A stretch of 18,241 bases of DNA from Methanosarcina sp. (GCA_013331265.1 DUGS01000162.1:1-18241); one strand, 5' to 3'; positions 9,399 through 16,695 are shown, counted from the first letter of the stretch. Program-made: numbers and translations. The notes: generated by a model from the letters alone, not told the origin.

Positions 9399-10130
9399 TC
9401 ATTCCAGAGGAAACAGGAGCTCAGCAATATGTTTTGCATCTTTTCCGCCCAATTCAAGTCCTTTTACACAATAATGACAATAAGCCACAACTTTTTCTGT
9501 CTTTATCTTTCGACAGTATTCCTGCATAAGCTTTAGAATATCTTCATCTGAATGCGGAATGAACTTCCCTTCTGCATTTTTAACAAATCTTTCCGGCGCA
9601 AGGATTAAATTCCTTTTTGGGGAAGGCTGGTATAGAGAAATGCCGCAAAACTGCGTTTTCTCAAAATTGTCTTCTAATTCCACTGCATCAATATTCATTT
9701 TCATAAGCAAAGATCGAACGGCTTCCTGTTCTTTGCGATTATCATAAGATCGCCAGCAATCCTGTACTGTCATTTTTTCATGGTGATAATTCGGGAATGG
9801 GAATTCCGCATCGGCTAAAATTAATTCCCACAAAGAAAGAAGTTTAACCTGTGGTTGTGTCTCCTGGAAAATTGCTGAACAATTATGACAAACATAGACC
9901 ATCGTATTTTCCTTTGAAAATTCCTTATATGACGGAAGATTTTTCCATTGCGGGCGCATCCAATCCGGCATGCTATCTTCAAATTCTTTTATTTTGTAAT
10001 TTGGTACACAACACCTTATAATCTGCATGTTGAACCGTTCTTTTAGATACTTCTGGATCCGCATACTTAGTTCAGGATAATTTTTTGTGAAAACACAACT
10101 GGCAACATAAATACAATTTGAATAATCCAT
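9399..10130 (-). CDS. CCG-domain (HdrB-like) cysteine-rich protein
   Basis: The 243-residue protein has two divergent copies of the cysteine-rich CCG module found in heterodisulfide reductase subunit B/D and glycolate oxidase GlpC-type proteins. Module 1: C12 in VASC, the C40-C41 pair, then C81-x-x-C84 (YVCHNC). Module 2: C125 in QDCW, C162-G163 in FCG, then C218-x-x-C221 (YCHYC). In HdrB these cysteines bind noncubane [4Fe-4S] clusters at the disulfide site, so a role in thiol/disulfide or electron transfer is plausible, but the substrate is unknown. The pair reads CCV in module 1 and FCG in module 2 rather than CCG. A GTG start at 10148 is possible, but the ATG at 10130 is preferred because GGAGG sits 9 bases before it. 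No membrane segment. It stands alone, away from any hdr genes. Confidence 0.75.
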   Translation of the reverse strand: MDYSNCIYVASCVFTKNYPELSMRIQKYLKERFNMQIIRCCVPNYKIKEFEDSMPDWMRPQWKNLPSYKEFSKENTMVYVCHNCSAIFQETQPQVKLLSLWELILADAEFPFPNYHHEKMTVQDCWRSYDNRKEQEAVRSLLMKMNIDAVELEDNFEKTQFCGISLYQPSPKRNLILAPERFVKNAEGKFIPHSDEDILKLMQEYCRKIKTEKVVAYCHYCVKGLELGGKDAKHIAELLFPLE

Positions 10131-10177
10131 AAATGTCTTCCTCCGCACATTTATTTTTTATTGAAAAATGGTAATAA

Positions 10178-10339
10178 AAGCATATTCCTGTTTGTAGTAA
10201 TGATGTTTACAATAATATAAGGCTGCATGCTCTGGAGAATTTGCAGTTTGAAGGGGAAAAGGAAGTTTGCAGGTATGCGGTTGAGAGTGTTGAAGTGGCT
10301 GACACCCTTACAGAGAAGGAACTGGTAAGGGATGTTTGA
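10178..10339 (+). pseudogene. Open-frame remnant, family not recognised
   Basis: A 53-codon open stretch ends in TGA at 10339 and is closed by two stop codons at 10172-10177. It has no ATG. The translation (for example NLQFEGEKEVCRYAVESVEV) looks like genuine protein rather than shadow sequence: charged, balanced, with repeated Glu-Val pairs. I read it as the C-terminal end of a lost gene, but I cannot name the family. It diverges from the CCG-domain gene and precedes the repeat-rich stretch. Confidence 0.35.
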
Positions 10340-10435
10340 CACGACCAAAGTTGATTCAGATAGGTCTTTTACAATACCACTTTCTCGTGATTAAGTGGGC
10401 GTATATTACAGAGACAGCTTTTTTGTGTTTTTCCG

Positions 10436-10481
10436 TGCTGAAATTGGTTATACATTTTTGCTGAAATTGGTTATACATTTT
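10436..10481. repeat. Perfect 23-base tandem duplication
   Basis: The 23-base unit TGCTGAAATTGGTTATACAT plus TTT occurs at 10436-10458 and again, without a mismatch, at 10459-10481. The exact identity implies a recent duplication. It lies in non-coding DNA between the remnant frame and the promoter of the first deacetylase module. Confidence 0.85.
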
Positions 10482-10495
10482 AAATCTATCAGGCG

Positions 10496-10542
10496 GCTTA
10501 AAAAGGAGCTCTTTCACTCGAAATTATCTCGATTTTTTAAGC
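10496..10542. repeat. Inverted repeat, 9-base arms
   Basis: GCTTAAAAA (10496-10504) is the reverse complement of TTTTTAAGC (10534-10542), with 29 bases between. The inner part holds a further short TCGA...TCGA pair. Could be a hairpin or the trace of a mobile element end; no transposase is nearby. Confidence 0.4.
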
Positions 10543-10570
10543 ATGATCATTCCTGAAAACAGTATAATTT

Positions 10571-10669
10571 CCAACAACTTAGATATAAATATTGGAATTG
10601 TCCCCAACAACTCAGCTACAAATATTAAAATGATCCCCGATAACTTAGTTATAAATATTTGAATGTTAC
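10571..10669 (+). repeat. Three 33-base tandem repeats, each with a TATA-like core
   Basis: Units start at 10571, 10604 and 10637, exactly 33 bases apart. Each has the form C-C-(A/G)-A-(C/T)-AACT-(T/C)-AG, then a TATAAATAT-like core at 10584, 10617 (TACAAATAT) and 10650, then an A/T/G-rich end. The third unit's core is placed like the single promoter core before the second paralogue (13152). So this is probably a promoter region that has been triplicated, or an array of protein sites at about three helical turns. Confidence 0.75.
10650..10658 (+). promoter_or_regulatory. Candidate TATA box for first small ORF/deacetylase unit
   Basis: TATAAATAT preceded by a purine/CTTAG element. It lies 184 bases before the ATG of the small ORF; in the second copy the matching core lies 185 bases before its ATG. 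Archaeal start sites lie about 25 bases downstream, predicting a start near 10680 and a leader of about 150 bases. Confidence 0.55.
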
Positions 10670-10793
10670 ATAATATTCTGATTAACTAAATTTATTCAGT
10701 TTGTAGATTAGATTGCATCTCGAAACCAGACTATGTGTATTTTTTAAGGATTATTGTTCTGGCAAAAGGAGCATTTTGAACATATCAAAATCC

Positions 10794-10832
10794 AAAAACG
10801 GGGTTCACAACAGTGCATACTCGGAGGATAAT
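10794..10832 (+). promoter_or_regulatory. 39-base perfectly conserved leader block with ribosome site (copy 1)
   Basis: These 39 bases are identical to 13297-13335 although flanking leader sequence and the small ORFs have clearly diverged. The block runs from an A5-CGGGG start through TTCACAACAGTGCATAC to the GGAGG ribosome site (10823-10827) just before the small ORF. The perfect identity over non-coding bases suggests a regulatory RNA or protein-binding element controlling translation, or recent gene conversion. Confidence 0.6.
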
Positions 10833-10833
10833 G

Positions 10834-11004
10834 ATGAGATTGAAGCAAACTGTAAAAGGAAGAATCTTGCCTCATTCACCAAAAAAAGAAATTCTTAGAT
10901 TAGAGTTGAAAAGAAGGAGGCTTTTAAATCACTTTTTAAAATGGAAACATTCAATGCTGTCTTCATTAAGGAGATCTGATCGCAATGAAATCCCACAATT
11001 TTAA
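10834..11004 (+). CDS. Small basic protein overlapping the deacetylase start (copy 1)
   Basis: The 56-residue frame has GGAGG at 10823-10827, six bases before the ATG at 10834; an extra ATG lies directly before it at 10831 and a GTG at 10813. The product is strongly basic, with a central ELKRRRLLNH (24-33) and the ending RSD-x-x-EIPQF. It overlaps the start of the large gene by 20 bases in another frame, which suggests translational coupling. The paralogous ORF at 13337-13507 has the same length, no gaps, 35 of 56 identical residues, and in residues 24-33 six of ten codons differ only synonymously, a sign of selection on protein. No family recognised, no membrane segment. It could bind nucleic acid (leader-type autoregulator), but this is inference. 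Confidence 0.55.
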   Translation: MRLKQTVKGRILPHSPKKEILRLELKRRRLLNHFLKWKHSMLSSLRRSDRNEIPQF

Positions 11005-12997
11005 ATCATGCGCAAAATACGGATTATTTCTCTTACTGTTAATTTGCCTGGCTGGTACTGCTAATGCAGCTACGAATCATAAAGGAGGCATTGCTCTATC
11101 ATGGGATGATGTGCAAAATGTTGGTTCCTGTTATGAAAATCGAGACATGTTCAAGACATATAATGCAAGTTGTACCATTAATTTAAATAGATTAAGTGAC
11201 TGGGGACAGGGTACAACAGATAACCTGACTACACTGCAAAATGCTGGATGGGAAATAGCGGCGCATGGGTACAATCACGTAGATTCGCTTGAGTTCCTAA
11301 ATAATCACACTTCTAAAGAGTGGCTGAACCAGGAAATATTCCCGAACATAGTAGAACTAACAGGTTATGGTTATCCAGCTTATTCTTTTGCATACCCATA
11401 TGGAAGTAGAAATGAAACTACTGATGCATTACTGGCTCCAAATTTCAAGACAATTAGAACGACTGCCTTCGGTACAGATAATATAAATCAAACAGGCGCT
11501 TATTACAAATGGGATGATACTCAAGTTCTGTACGCTGTTGAAATCGACGACCAGTCTGGTGTTACCCTGGAGTCCATACAATATGGAATTGATTATGCAA
11601 TAAATAATGGGTATGTACTGGTATTATATGGGCATAAGATTACTCCAACTGTCGATGGGAAATATCAGACCTCAACCTCTAGACTGGAATCAATTTTAAA
11701 TTATAACTACCAGAAGGGTGGAAAATTCTATCTTATGGGAGAGTTGGGTAATTCATCCTGGACACAGTGGTCTCCCAGATTCTCTAATGTGACTGCAAAT
11801 TTCACGGTTTCTTCAGATACTGTATTGACAGGGGAAAATGTAACTTTTGTGGATTACAGCATCAACCAGACTTCTGAACTGCTCGATTTTGGTGACGGAT
11901 CTAACAGCAGTAATGCAACCGTTACTCATACGTATAAAATACCAGGAACTTACACAGCTAACTTAACGGTATCAAATGATGTTTCCAGTCAATCTATGAC
12001 TAAAACAATTAAGGTTATTGGCCCAACCGCTCCAGTTGCTAACTTCATAAGTAATCCCATAACTGGATTTGCACCGCTGAATGTAACGTTCACGGATACA
12101 TCAACTGGACTTCCAGCATCATGGCTGTGGGACTTTGGAGATGGAGAAACTTCACCTGAGCAGAACCCAACGCATATTTATTCTTTAGCAGGAACCTACA
12201 CCGTTAAACTGACAGTAAGCAATATAAACGGCACTTCCTCAAAAACTGCTCAGGTTATTGTAGACAGAGAGAGCCATGTTGTAGACAGAGAGAGCCATGG
12301 CGGAAGCAGAGGAAGTAGCGGTGGGGGCGGTGGATCTCCTGAACCTGCAAGAAATGTTGAAGTAAAGGAACTTTCCCAGGTTTTCATCACAAATGGCAAG
12401 GCTACAAAGTTTGATTTCACAAAGAACGCAACCTGTGTTGTGTATGTGGGCTTCGATTCAAAGAAGACCGTAGGAAAGACCACAACGATTGCCGAGCAGT
12501 TGAAAAATAAATCTACACTTGTTTCCGGGCTGCCTGAAGGAGTAGTCTACAAGTACTTTAATGTCTGGGTAGGAAGCAGTGGATTTGCAACTTCAAAGAA
12601 CATAGAAAAACCTGTGCTCTGCTTCAAGGTTGAAAAGTCCTGGGTTCAGGATAAAAAGATAGACCAGGATTCTATCACCCTGAACAGATACAGCGACAAA
12701 AAATGGGAGCAAGTTCCAGCAAGCCTTTCAGGAGAGGACAGCAAATATCTGTACTTCAAATCCAGCGTTCCAGGTTATTCATTCTTCGCAATAACAGGTA
12801 AGGCAGCAGAAAATGAAATAAACCAGCCACATGATGTAATAACATCTAAACCCGAAACGCAGGAAAATAAGCAAAATGATACAGGATCGGAAGTTAATCA
12901 GACTTCTGTGAGAAGAACACGTGCGCCTGATTTCGAAGCGATTTACTGCATTATAGGGCTGCTTGGAGTATTCCTGTATAGAAGAAGACAAAATTGA
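10985..12997 (+). CDS. Surface polysaccharide deacetylase-PKD-PGF-pre-PGF protein
   Basis: A 670-residue secreted protein. Signal peptide about 1-28 (cut near ANA-AT). NodB (carbohydrate esterase 4-like) domain about 35-255: SWDD (D41, D42), HGYNH (H94, H98 metal ligands), FAYPYG (136-140) and a late LYGH (H217) matching the fifth NodB motif. Two PKD domains follow (about 271-345 and 349-427, with LDFGDGS and LWDFGDG motifs). A Gly/Ser linker (about 430-452) leads to a PGF-pre-PGF domain (about 455-606). The C-terminal tail has a hydrophobic helix and RRR end like PGF-CTERM signals, but the motif reads PDF (648-650). Likely removes acetyl groups from N-acetylated sugars outside the cell. The start ATG has AGGAG about 11 bases upstream; the small ORF's end overlaps it. 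A tandem paralogue lies downstream. Confidence 0.88.
   Translation: MKSHNFKSCAKYGLFLLLLICLAGTANAATNHKGGIALSWDDVQNVGSCYENRDMFKTYNASCTINLNRLSDWGQGTTDNLTTLQNAGWEIAAHGYNHVDSLEFLNNHTSKEWLNQEIFPNIVELTGYGYPAYSFAYPYGSRNETTDALLAPNFKTIRTTAFGTDNINQTGAYYKWDDTQVLYAVEIDDQSGVTLESIQYGIDYAINNGYVLVLYGHKITPTVDGKYQTSTSRLESILNYNYQKGGKFYLMGELGNSSWTQWSPRFSNVTANFTVSSDTVLTGENVTFVDYSINQTSELLDFGDGSNSSNATVTHTYKIPGTYTANLTVSNDVSSQSMTKTIKVIGPTAPVANFISNPITGFAPLNVTFTDTSTGLPASWLWDFGDGETSPEQNPTHIYSLAGTYTVKLTVSNINGTSSKTAQVIVDRESHVVDRESHGGSRGSSGGGGGSPEPARNVEVKELSQVFITNGKATKFDFTKNATCVVYVGFDSKKTVGKTTTIAEQLKNKSTLVSGLPEGVVYKYFNVWVGSSGFATSKNIEKPVLCFKVEKSWVQDKKIDQDSITLNRYSDKKWEQVPASLSGEDSKYLYFKSSVPGYSFFAITGKAAENEINQPHDVITSKPETQENKQNDTGSEVNQTSVRRTRAPDFEAIYCIIGLLGVFLYRRRQN
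12258..12299 (+). repeat. Perfect 21-base in-frame tandem duplication
   Basis: The unit at 12258-12278 is repeated without mismatch at 12279-12299, adding seven codons (VDRESHV type) in the linker between the second PKD domain and the Gly/Ser segment of the first deacetylase. The second paralogue lacks it. Recent slippage in a linker is the simplest reading. Confidence 0.85.
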
Positions 12998-13010
12998 ATA
13001 AATGTTAGAT

Positions 13011-13056
13011 GGTAGGGTAACTGATCCCTGCTGTCCTACCTTTTTTAAGTTTTTTT
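13011..13056 (+). terminator. Hairpin plus T tract after first deacetylase
   Basis: GGTAGG (13011-13016) pairs with CCTACC (13035-13040), followed at once by T6-AAG-T7 (13041-13056). This is a good intrinsic-type or T-rich archaeal terminator 13 bases after the stop codon. The related hairpin after the second paralogue (16232-16263) shows that the duplicated unit included its terminator. Confidence 0.75.
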
Positions 13057-13119
13057 GGATCTCAAAGTCTTTTTTCGTACTATACCGATTTTTTATGATA
13101 TAATCATTTGCGACTCCGG

Positions 13120-13141
13120 GTATAACCTGAGTATAACCTGA
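13120..13141. repeat. 11-base tandem repeat before second promoter
   Basis: GTATAACCTGA occurs at 13120-13130 and 13131-13141, just upstream of the TATA core at 13152. The position matches the tandem units before the first copy, so it may be a regulator site, though the sequence differs. Confidence 0.5.
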
Positions 13142-13151
13142 AAAACTTAAG

Positions 13152-13160
13152 TATAAATAT
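13152..13160 (+). promoter_or_regulatory. Candidate TATA box for second small ORF/deacetylase unit
   Basis: TATAAATAT, preceded by ACTTAAG, lies 185 bases before the second small ORF's ATG, almost the same spacing as in the first copy (184). The surrounding bases (AACTTA-x-x-TATAAATATT) match the 33-base units at 10571-10669. Predicted start near 13183. Confidence 0.6.
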
Positions 13161-13296
13161 TATGATGTTGTATTATTTTCTGTTTAAATAAATTGATACT
13201 GTTTATTAGTAATATTGCTTCTCTAAACCAGACTGTGTGTATTTTTTAAAGCCAAATATTCTGGCTAAAGGATCACTTTTGAGCACATCAGGGTCT

Positions 13297-13335
13297 AAAA
13301 ACGGGGTTCACAACAGTGCATACTCGGAGGATAAT
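13297..13335 (+). promoter_or_regulatory. 39-base perfectly conserved leader block with ribosome site (copy 2)
   Basis: Identical to 10794-10832, including the GGAGG ribosome site (13326-13330) that serves the second small ORF. An upstream less strict match (CCAGACT-x-TGTGTATTTTTTAA, near 13228-13250 and 10726-10748) belongs to the same leader. Confidence 0.6.
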
Positions 13336-13336
13336 A

Positions 13337-13507
13337 ATGAGATTGCAACAAGCTAAAGAAAGAATAATGATGCCTCATTCGCCAAAAGAAGAAGTTTTTA
13401 CAATAGAATTGAAGCGAAGGAGACTTTTGAATCATTGTTTAAGAAAAAAACATTCGATATTGTCTTCATCAAAGAGGTCTGATCTCGATGAAATCCCACA
13501 ATTTTAA
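13337..13507 (+). CDS. Small basic protein overlapping the deacetylase start (copy 2)
   Basis: The 56-residue paralogue of the ORF at 10834-11004. Its ATG is placed six bases after GGAGG; the upstream GTG at 13316 seems unlikely because the conserved ribosome site favours the ATG. Same length, same central ELKRRRLLNH, same EIPQF end, and the same 20-base overlap into the next large gene (ATG 13488). The N-terminal third (residues 4-12) has diverged strongly. The product is rich in Lys/Arg with no cysteine pair or membrane helix. Unknown function; the conserved placement suggests a leader peptide or coupled small protein controlling the surface enzyme. Confidence 0.55.
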   Translation: MRLQQAKERIMMPHSPKEEVFTIELKRRRLLNHCLRKKHSILSSSKRSDLDEIPQF

Positions 13508-16214
13508 ATCATGTGCAAAATACGGATTATTTCTCATACTAGTAATTAGTCTGGCTGGTACTGCTAATGCATCTACGGACCACACAGGAGGCATCGCCCT
13601 GTCATGGGATGATGTAGGAAGTATTGATCCTTGTTATCAATATATATCAATATTCCAGAAGTATAATGCTACAAGTACTATAAATGTAAATACATTAAGT
13701 GGAAGTACACAGAGTACAATAGATCACCTGAATGCGCTGCATGCGGATGGGTGGGAGATAGCTGCGCATGGTCAAAATCATGCAGATTCAATTGCTTTTC
13801 TAAATAATTACAGTTCCACAGAGTGGCTGAATAAGGAAATATTCCCGAACATCGCAGAAATAAACGGTTATGGTTATACAGCTCATTCTTTTGCATATCC
13901 CTATTCGGAAAGAAATGAAGCTACTGATGCATTACTGGTTCCATACTTCCGGACAATTAGATCGACGGCCTTCGAAACTATGGAAGGAATGGATGTAAAT
14001 AAATCAGGCGCTTATTATAAGTGGGACGATACTCAAGTTCTGTATGCTGTTGAAATAGATGACAAGTCTAATGCTACCCTGGAGTCTATACAATATGGAA
14101 TTGATTATGCAATAAATAATGGGTATGTACTATTGTTATATGGCCATGCAATTACTTCTTCAGATTCTCCCGCAGAATATCAAACTTCAATATCGCGGTT
14201 GGATTCAATCTTAAATTATACCTACCAGAAGGGTGGAAAATTTTATCACCTGGAAGATCTGGGTAATTCGTCCTGGGCTCAACCTCCCATATTTTCTAAT
14301 GTGACTGCAAATTTCACAGTTTCTAAAGATAGTGTGATAGTTGGGGAAAGTGTGAGTTTTACGGATTACAGCATCAACCAGGCTTCTGAACTGCTTGATT
14401 TTGGTGACGGGTCTAACAGCAGTACTGCAACCGTTACTCATACATATACAACACCAGGAACTTATACGGCTACTTTAACAGTAACAAATGACGTTTCCAG
14501 TCAATCTATGACCAAAACAATTACGGTTGTAACCGGTTATAACGGAGGTATTGCTCTATCATGGGACGATGTAGGAAGTATTGATCCGTGTCGTGAAAAT
14601 CTACCAGCGTTCCAGAAGTATAATGCTATATGTACTGTAAATTTAAATTCATTAAGTGGAAGCCCGCAGAGTACAAAAGATAACCTGAGTGCACTGCATG
14701 CGGCTGGGTGGGAAATAGCTGCGCATGGGTTCAATCACGAAGATCCAGTTGCTTTTCTAAATAATCACACTTCTCAAGAGTGGCTGGACCAGGAAATAAT
14801 CCCGAACATCGCAGAAATAACCGGCTATGGTTATCCAGTTTATTCCTTTGCATATCCCTATGGAAGTCAAAATGGAACTACTGATGCACTACTGGCTCCA
14901 TATTTCCGGACACTAAGAACGACGAATTTCGGTACAGTGAATGTAAATGAATCAGCCGCTTATTATAAGTGGGACGATACTCAAGTTCTGTATGGTGTTG
15001 AAATAGATGACCAGTCTAATGTTAGCCTGGGATCTATACAATATGGAATTGATTACGCAACAAAATATGGGTACGTACTGGTGTTATATGGGCATTCAAT
15101 TACTTCAAACGTTACCGGACCGTATCAAACTTCAACATCAAGACTGGATTCGATTCTAAATTATACCTACCAGAAGGGCGGGAAATTTTATCACATGGGA
15201 AATCTGGGTAATTCGTCCTGGAGCCAACCTTCCATATCTTCTAATGTGACTGCAAAGTTCACCAGTAATCCCACAACTGGATTTGCGCCGCTGAATGTAG
15301 CGTTCACGGATACATCAACTGGACTTCCAACATCCTGGTTATGGGACTTTGGAGACGGAGCTACTTCAACAGTGCCGAGCCCGACACACACTTACTCAGC
15401 AGCAGGACCCTATACTGTTAACCTGACAGTGAGTAACGGAAACAATTTTGCCTCCAAAACTGCTACAATAACTGTACTGGCTAGCAACTCTGACGATGAT
15501 GGCGGCTCAAGTGGCGGAAGCAGAGGAAGTAGCGGAGGAAGTAGCGGTGGCGGTGGCGGCTCCCCTGAACCTGCAAGAAATGTTGAAGTAAAGGAACTTT
15601 CCCAGGTTTTCATCACAAATGGCAAGGCTACAAAGTTTGATTTCACAAAGAACGCAACCTGTGTTGTGTATGTGGGCTTCGATTCAAAGAAGACCGTAGG
15701 AAAGACAACAACAACTGTTGAGCAGTTAAAGAGTAAATCTACACTTGTCTCCAGCCTGTCTGAAGGAGAGGTCTACAGGTACTTCAATGTCTGGGTAGGA
15801 AACAGCGGGTTTGCAACCTCTAAGAATATAGATAATCCAACCATCTGTTTCAAAGTTGAAAAGTCCTGGGTCCAGGATAAAAAGATAGATCAGGATTCTA
15901 TCGCTCTGAACAGATACAGCGATAAAAAATGGGAGCAACTGCCAGTCAGCCTGTTAAAGGAAGATAGCAAATATCTGTACTTTACGGCAGATGTCCCGGG
16001 ATATTCTTTCTTTGCAATAACAGGAAAGACAAATACCACTCCTGGGGAAACCGTAACTGAAATTGATGATTCGGACAACACTAAAGATATGGAAAATACA
16101 AATTCAGAAGTTAATCAGGAATCCGGAGAGAAAGAAAACACAGGTATGCCGGGATTTGAGATGGTTTATGGAGTAGCCGGTCTGCTTGCAGTGTTCCTGT
16201 ATAAAAGAAGATAA
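13488..16214 (+). CDS. Surface protein with two polysaccharide deacetylase domains, PKD, PGF-pre-PGF and PGF-CTERM
   Basis: A 908-residue secreted paralogue of the upstream gene. Signal peptide about 1-28. First NodB domain about 35-262 (D41-D42, H94, H98, FAYPY 135-139, H220). PKD about 272-348. Second NodB domain about 352-578 (D360-D361, H413, H417, FAYPYG 454-459, H536). Second PKD about 587-664. Gly/Ser linker about 671-692, PGF-pre-PGF domain about 696-847, then an acidic stretch and a canonical PGF-CTERM tail: PGF at 888-890, hydrophobic helix, YKRR end. In haloarchaea such tails are cut by archaeosortase A and the protein lipid-anchored. The internal duplication of NodB is clear: both copies share SWDDVGSIDPC and the same order of motifs. 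All metal ligands are kept in both, so both are probably active. GAGG lies about 10 bases before the start. Confidence 0.9.
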   Translation: MKSHNFKSCAKYGLFLILVISLAGTANASTDHTGGIALSWDDVGSIDPCYQYISIFQKYNATSTINVNTLSGSTQSTIDHLNALHADGWEIAAHGQNHADSIAFLNNYSSTEWLNKEIFPNIAEINGYGYTAHSFAYPYSERNEATDALLVPYFRTIRSTAFETMEGMDVNKSGAYYKWDDTQVLYAVEIDDKSNATLESIQYGIDYAINNGYVLLLYGHAITSSDSPAEYQTSISRLDSILNYTYQKGGKFYHLEDLGNSSWAQPPIFSNVTANFTVSKDSVIVGESVSFTDYSINQASELLDFGDGSNSSTATVTHTYTTPGTYTATLTVTNDVSSQSMTKTITVVTGYNGGIALSWDDVGSIDPCRENLPAFQKYNAICTVNLNSLSGSPQSTKDNLSALHAAGWEIAAHGFNHEDPVAFLNNHTSQEWLDQEIIPNIAEITGYGYPVYSFAYPYGSQNGTTDALLAPYFRTLRTTNFGTVNVNESAAYYKWDDTQVLYGVEIDDQSNVSLGSIQYGIDYATKYGYVLVLYGHSITSNVTGPYQTSTSRLDSILNYTYQKGGKFYHMGNLGNSSWSQPSISSNVTAKFTSNPTTGFAPLNVAFTDTSTGLPTSWLWDFGDGATSTVPSPTHTYSAAGPYTVNLTVSNGNNFASKTATITVLASNSDDDGGSSGGSRGSSGGSSGGGGGSPEPARNVEVKELSQVFITNGKATKFDFTKNATCVVYVGFDSKKTVGKTTTTVEQLKSKSTLVSSLSEGEVYRYFNVWVGNSGFATSKNIDNPTICFKVEKSWVQDKKIDQDSIALNRYSDKKWEQLPVSLLKEDSKYLYFTADVPGYSFFAITGKTNTTPGETVTEIDDSDNTKDMENTNSEVNQESGEKENTGMPGFEMVYGVAGLLAVFLYKRR

Positions 16215-16231
16215 ATAAAATGAATTACAGT

Positions 16232-16263
16232 TAGATGGTAGGGGTAACTGACCCTACTATCTA
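16232..16263 (+). terminator. 12-bp hairpin after second deacetylase
   Basis: TAGATGGTAGGG (16232-16243) pairs with CCCTACTATCTA (16252-16263), one G-U pair, 8-base loop GTAACTGA. It begins 18 bases after the stop codon and is followed by a T-rich run (to about 16278). The loop and left arm match the first copy's terminator at 13006-13023. Confidence 0.75.
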
Positions 16264-16695
16264 ATTTATTACTTTTTCTAAGTTCGCTTTGAACCCTCAA
16301 AGTTTATTTTTCTTATTTGTGCCACTAAAATGACATTAATGGTAGCAGAAATACTTGTGGCTAAGCAGAAGTTATTATAGCTACAATACTCTAGAAAAGA
16401 GTAGGTCGACAGTTTTACCTCATCAGATTCCCCGATATTATATTCGGAAGCAAGCACACTTCTTTAATTCTAATGTGTGAACTTTCTCTACTCACTTCTG
16501 AGAGTAGAAAAAGAAGGAGTTAACCTGTACATTGATTATAAATATGGAAACATCAACGACTCGATGTTTATCCCTTTCCTGTGCATGGACTAAAACCAAA
16601 TAGGGTCCTGCTTTGAATAAGTATGCCTCCTGGTGTCGCATCAATCCTAAAGGATCGAATGATTCTTAATGGTTGTAGCCAAGTTTATACGACAT
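16264..16695. other. Intergenic region between convergent deacetylase and chitosanase
   Basis: No gene is supported. A hairpin TCTACTC/GAGTAGA lies at 16487-16493 and 16502-16508, another AAACATC/GATGTTT near 16547-16568, and a TATA-like TTATAAATAT just before the latter. A 38-codon frame from a GTG at 16477 to 16593 has no ribosome site. The chitosanase terminator must lie in the right part of this stretch, but no strong T tract on the minus strand was identified. Confidence 0.4.

Noticed and set aside
10151..10348. 65-codon minus-strand frame
   Set aside because: It is the opposite-strand shadow of the more protein-like remnant at 10178-10339.
10571..10669. CRISPR-like array
   Set aside because: The 33-base units abut without spacers and only three copies exist; better explained as promoter repeats.
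10713..10898. 61-codon plus-strand frame spanning the conserved leader block
   Set aside because: The matching frame in the second copy is broken by stops, so only the small ORF beginning at 10834 is conserved.
16477..16593. 38-codon frame starting at GTG with a plausible-looking peptide
   Set aside because: No ribosome site and it spans hairpins; probably chance.
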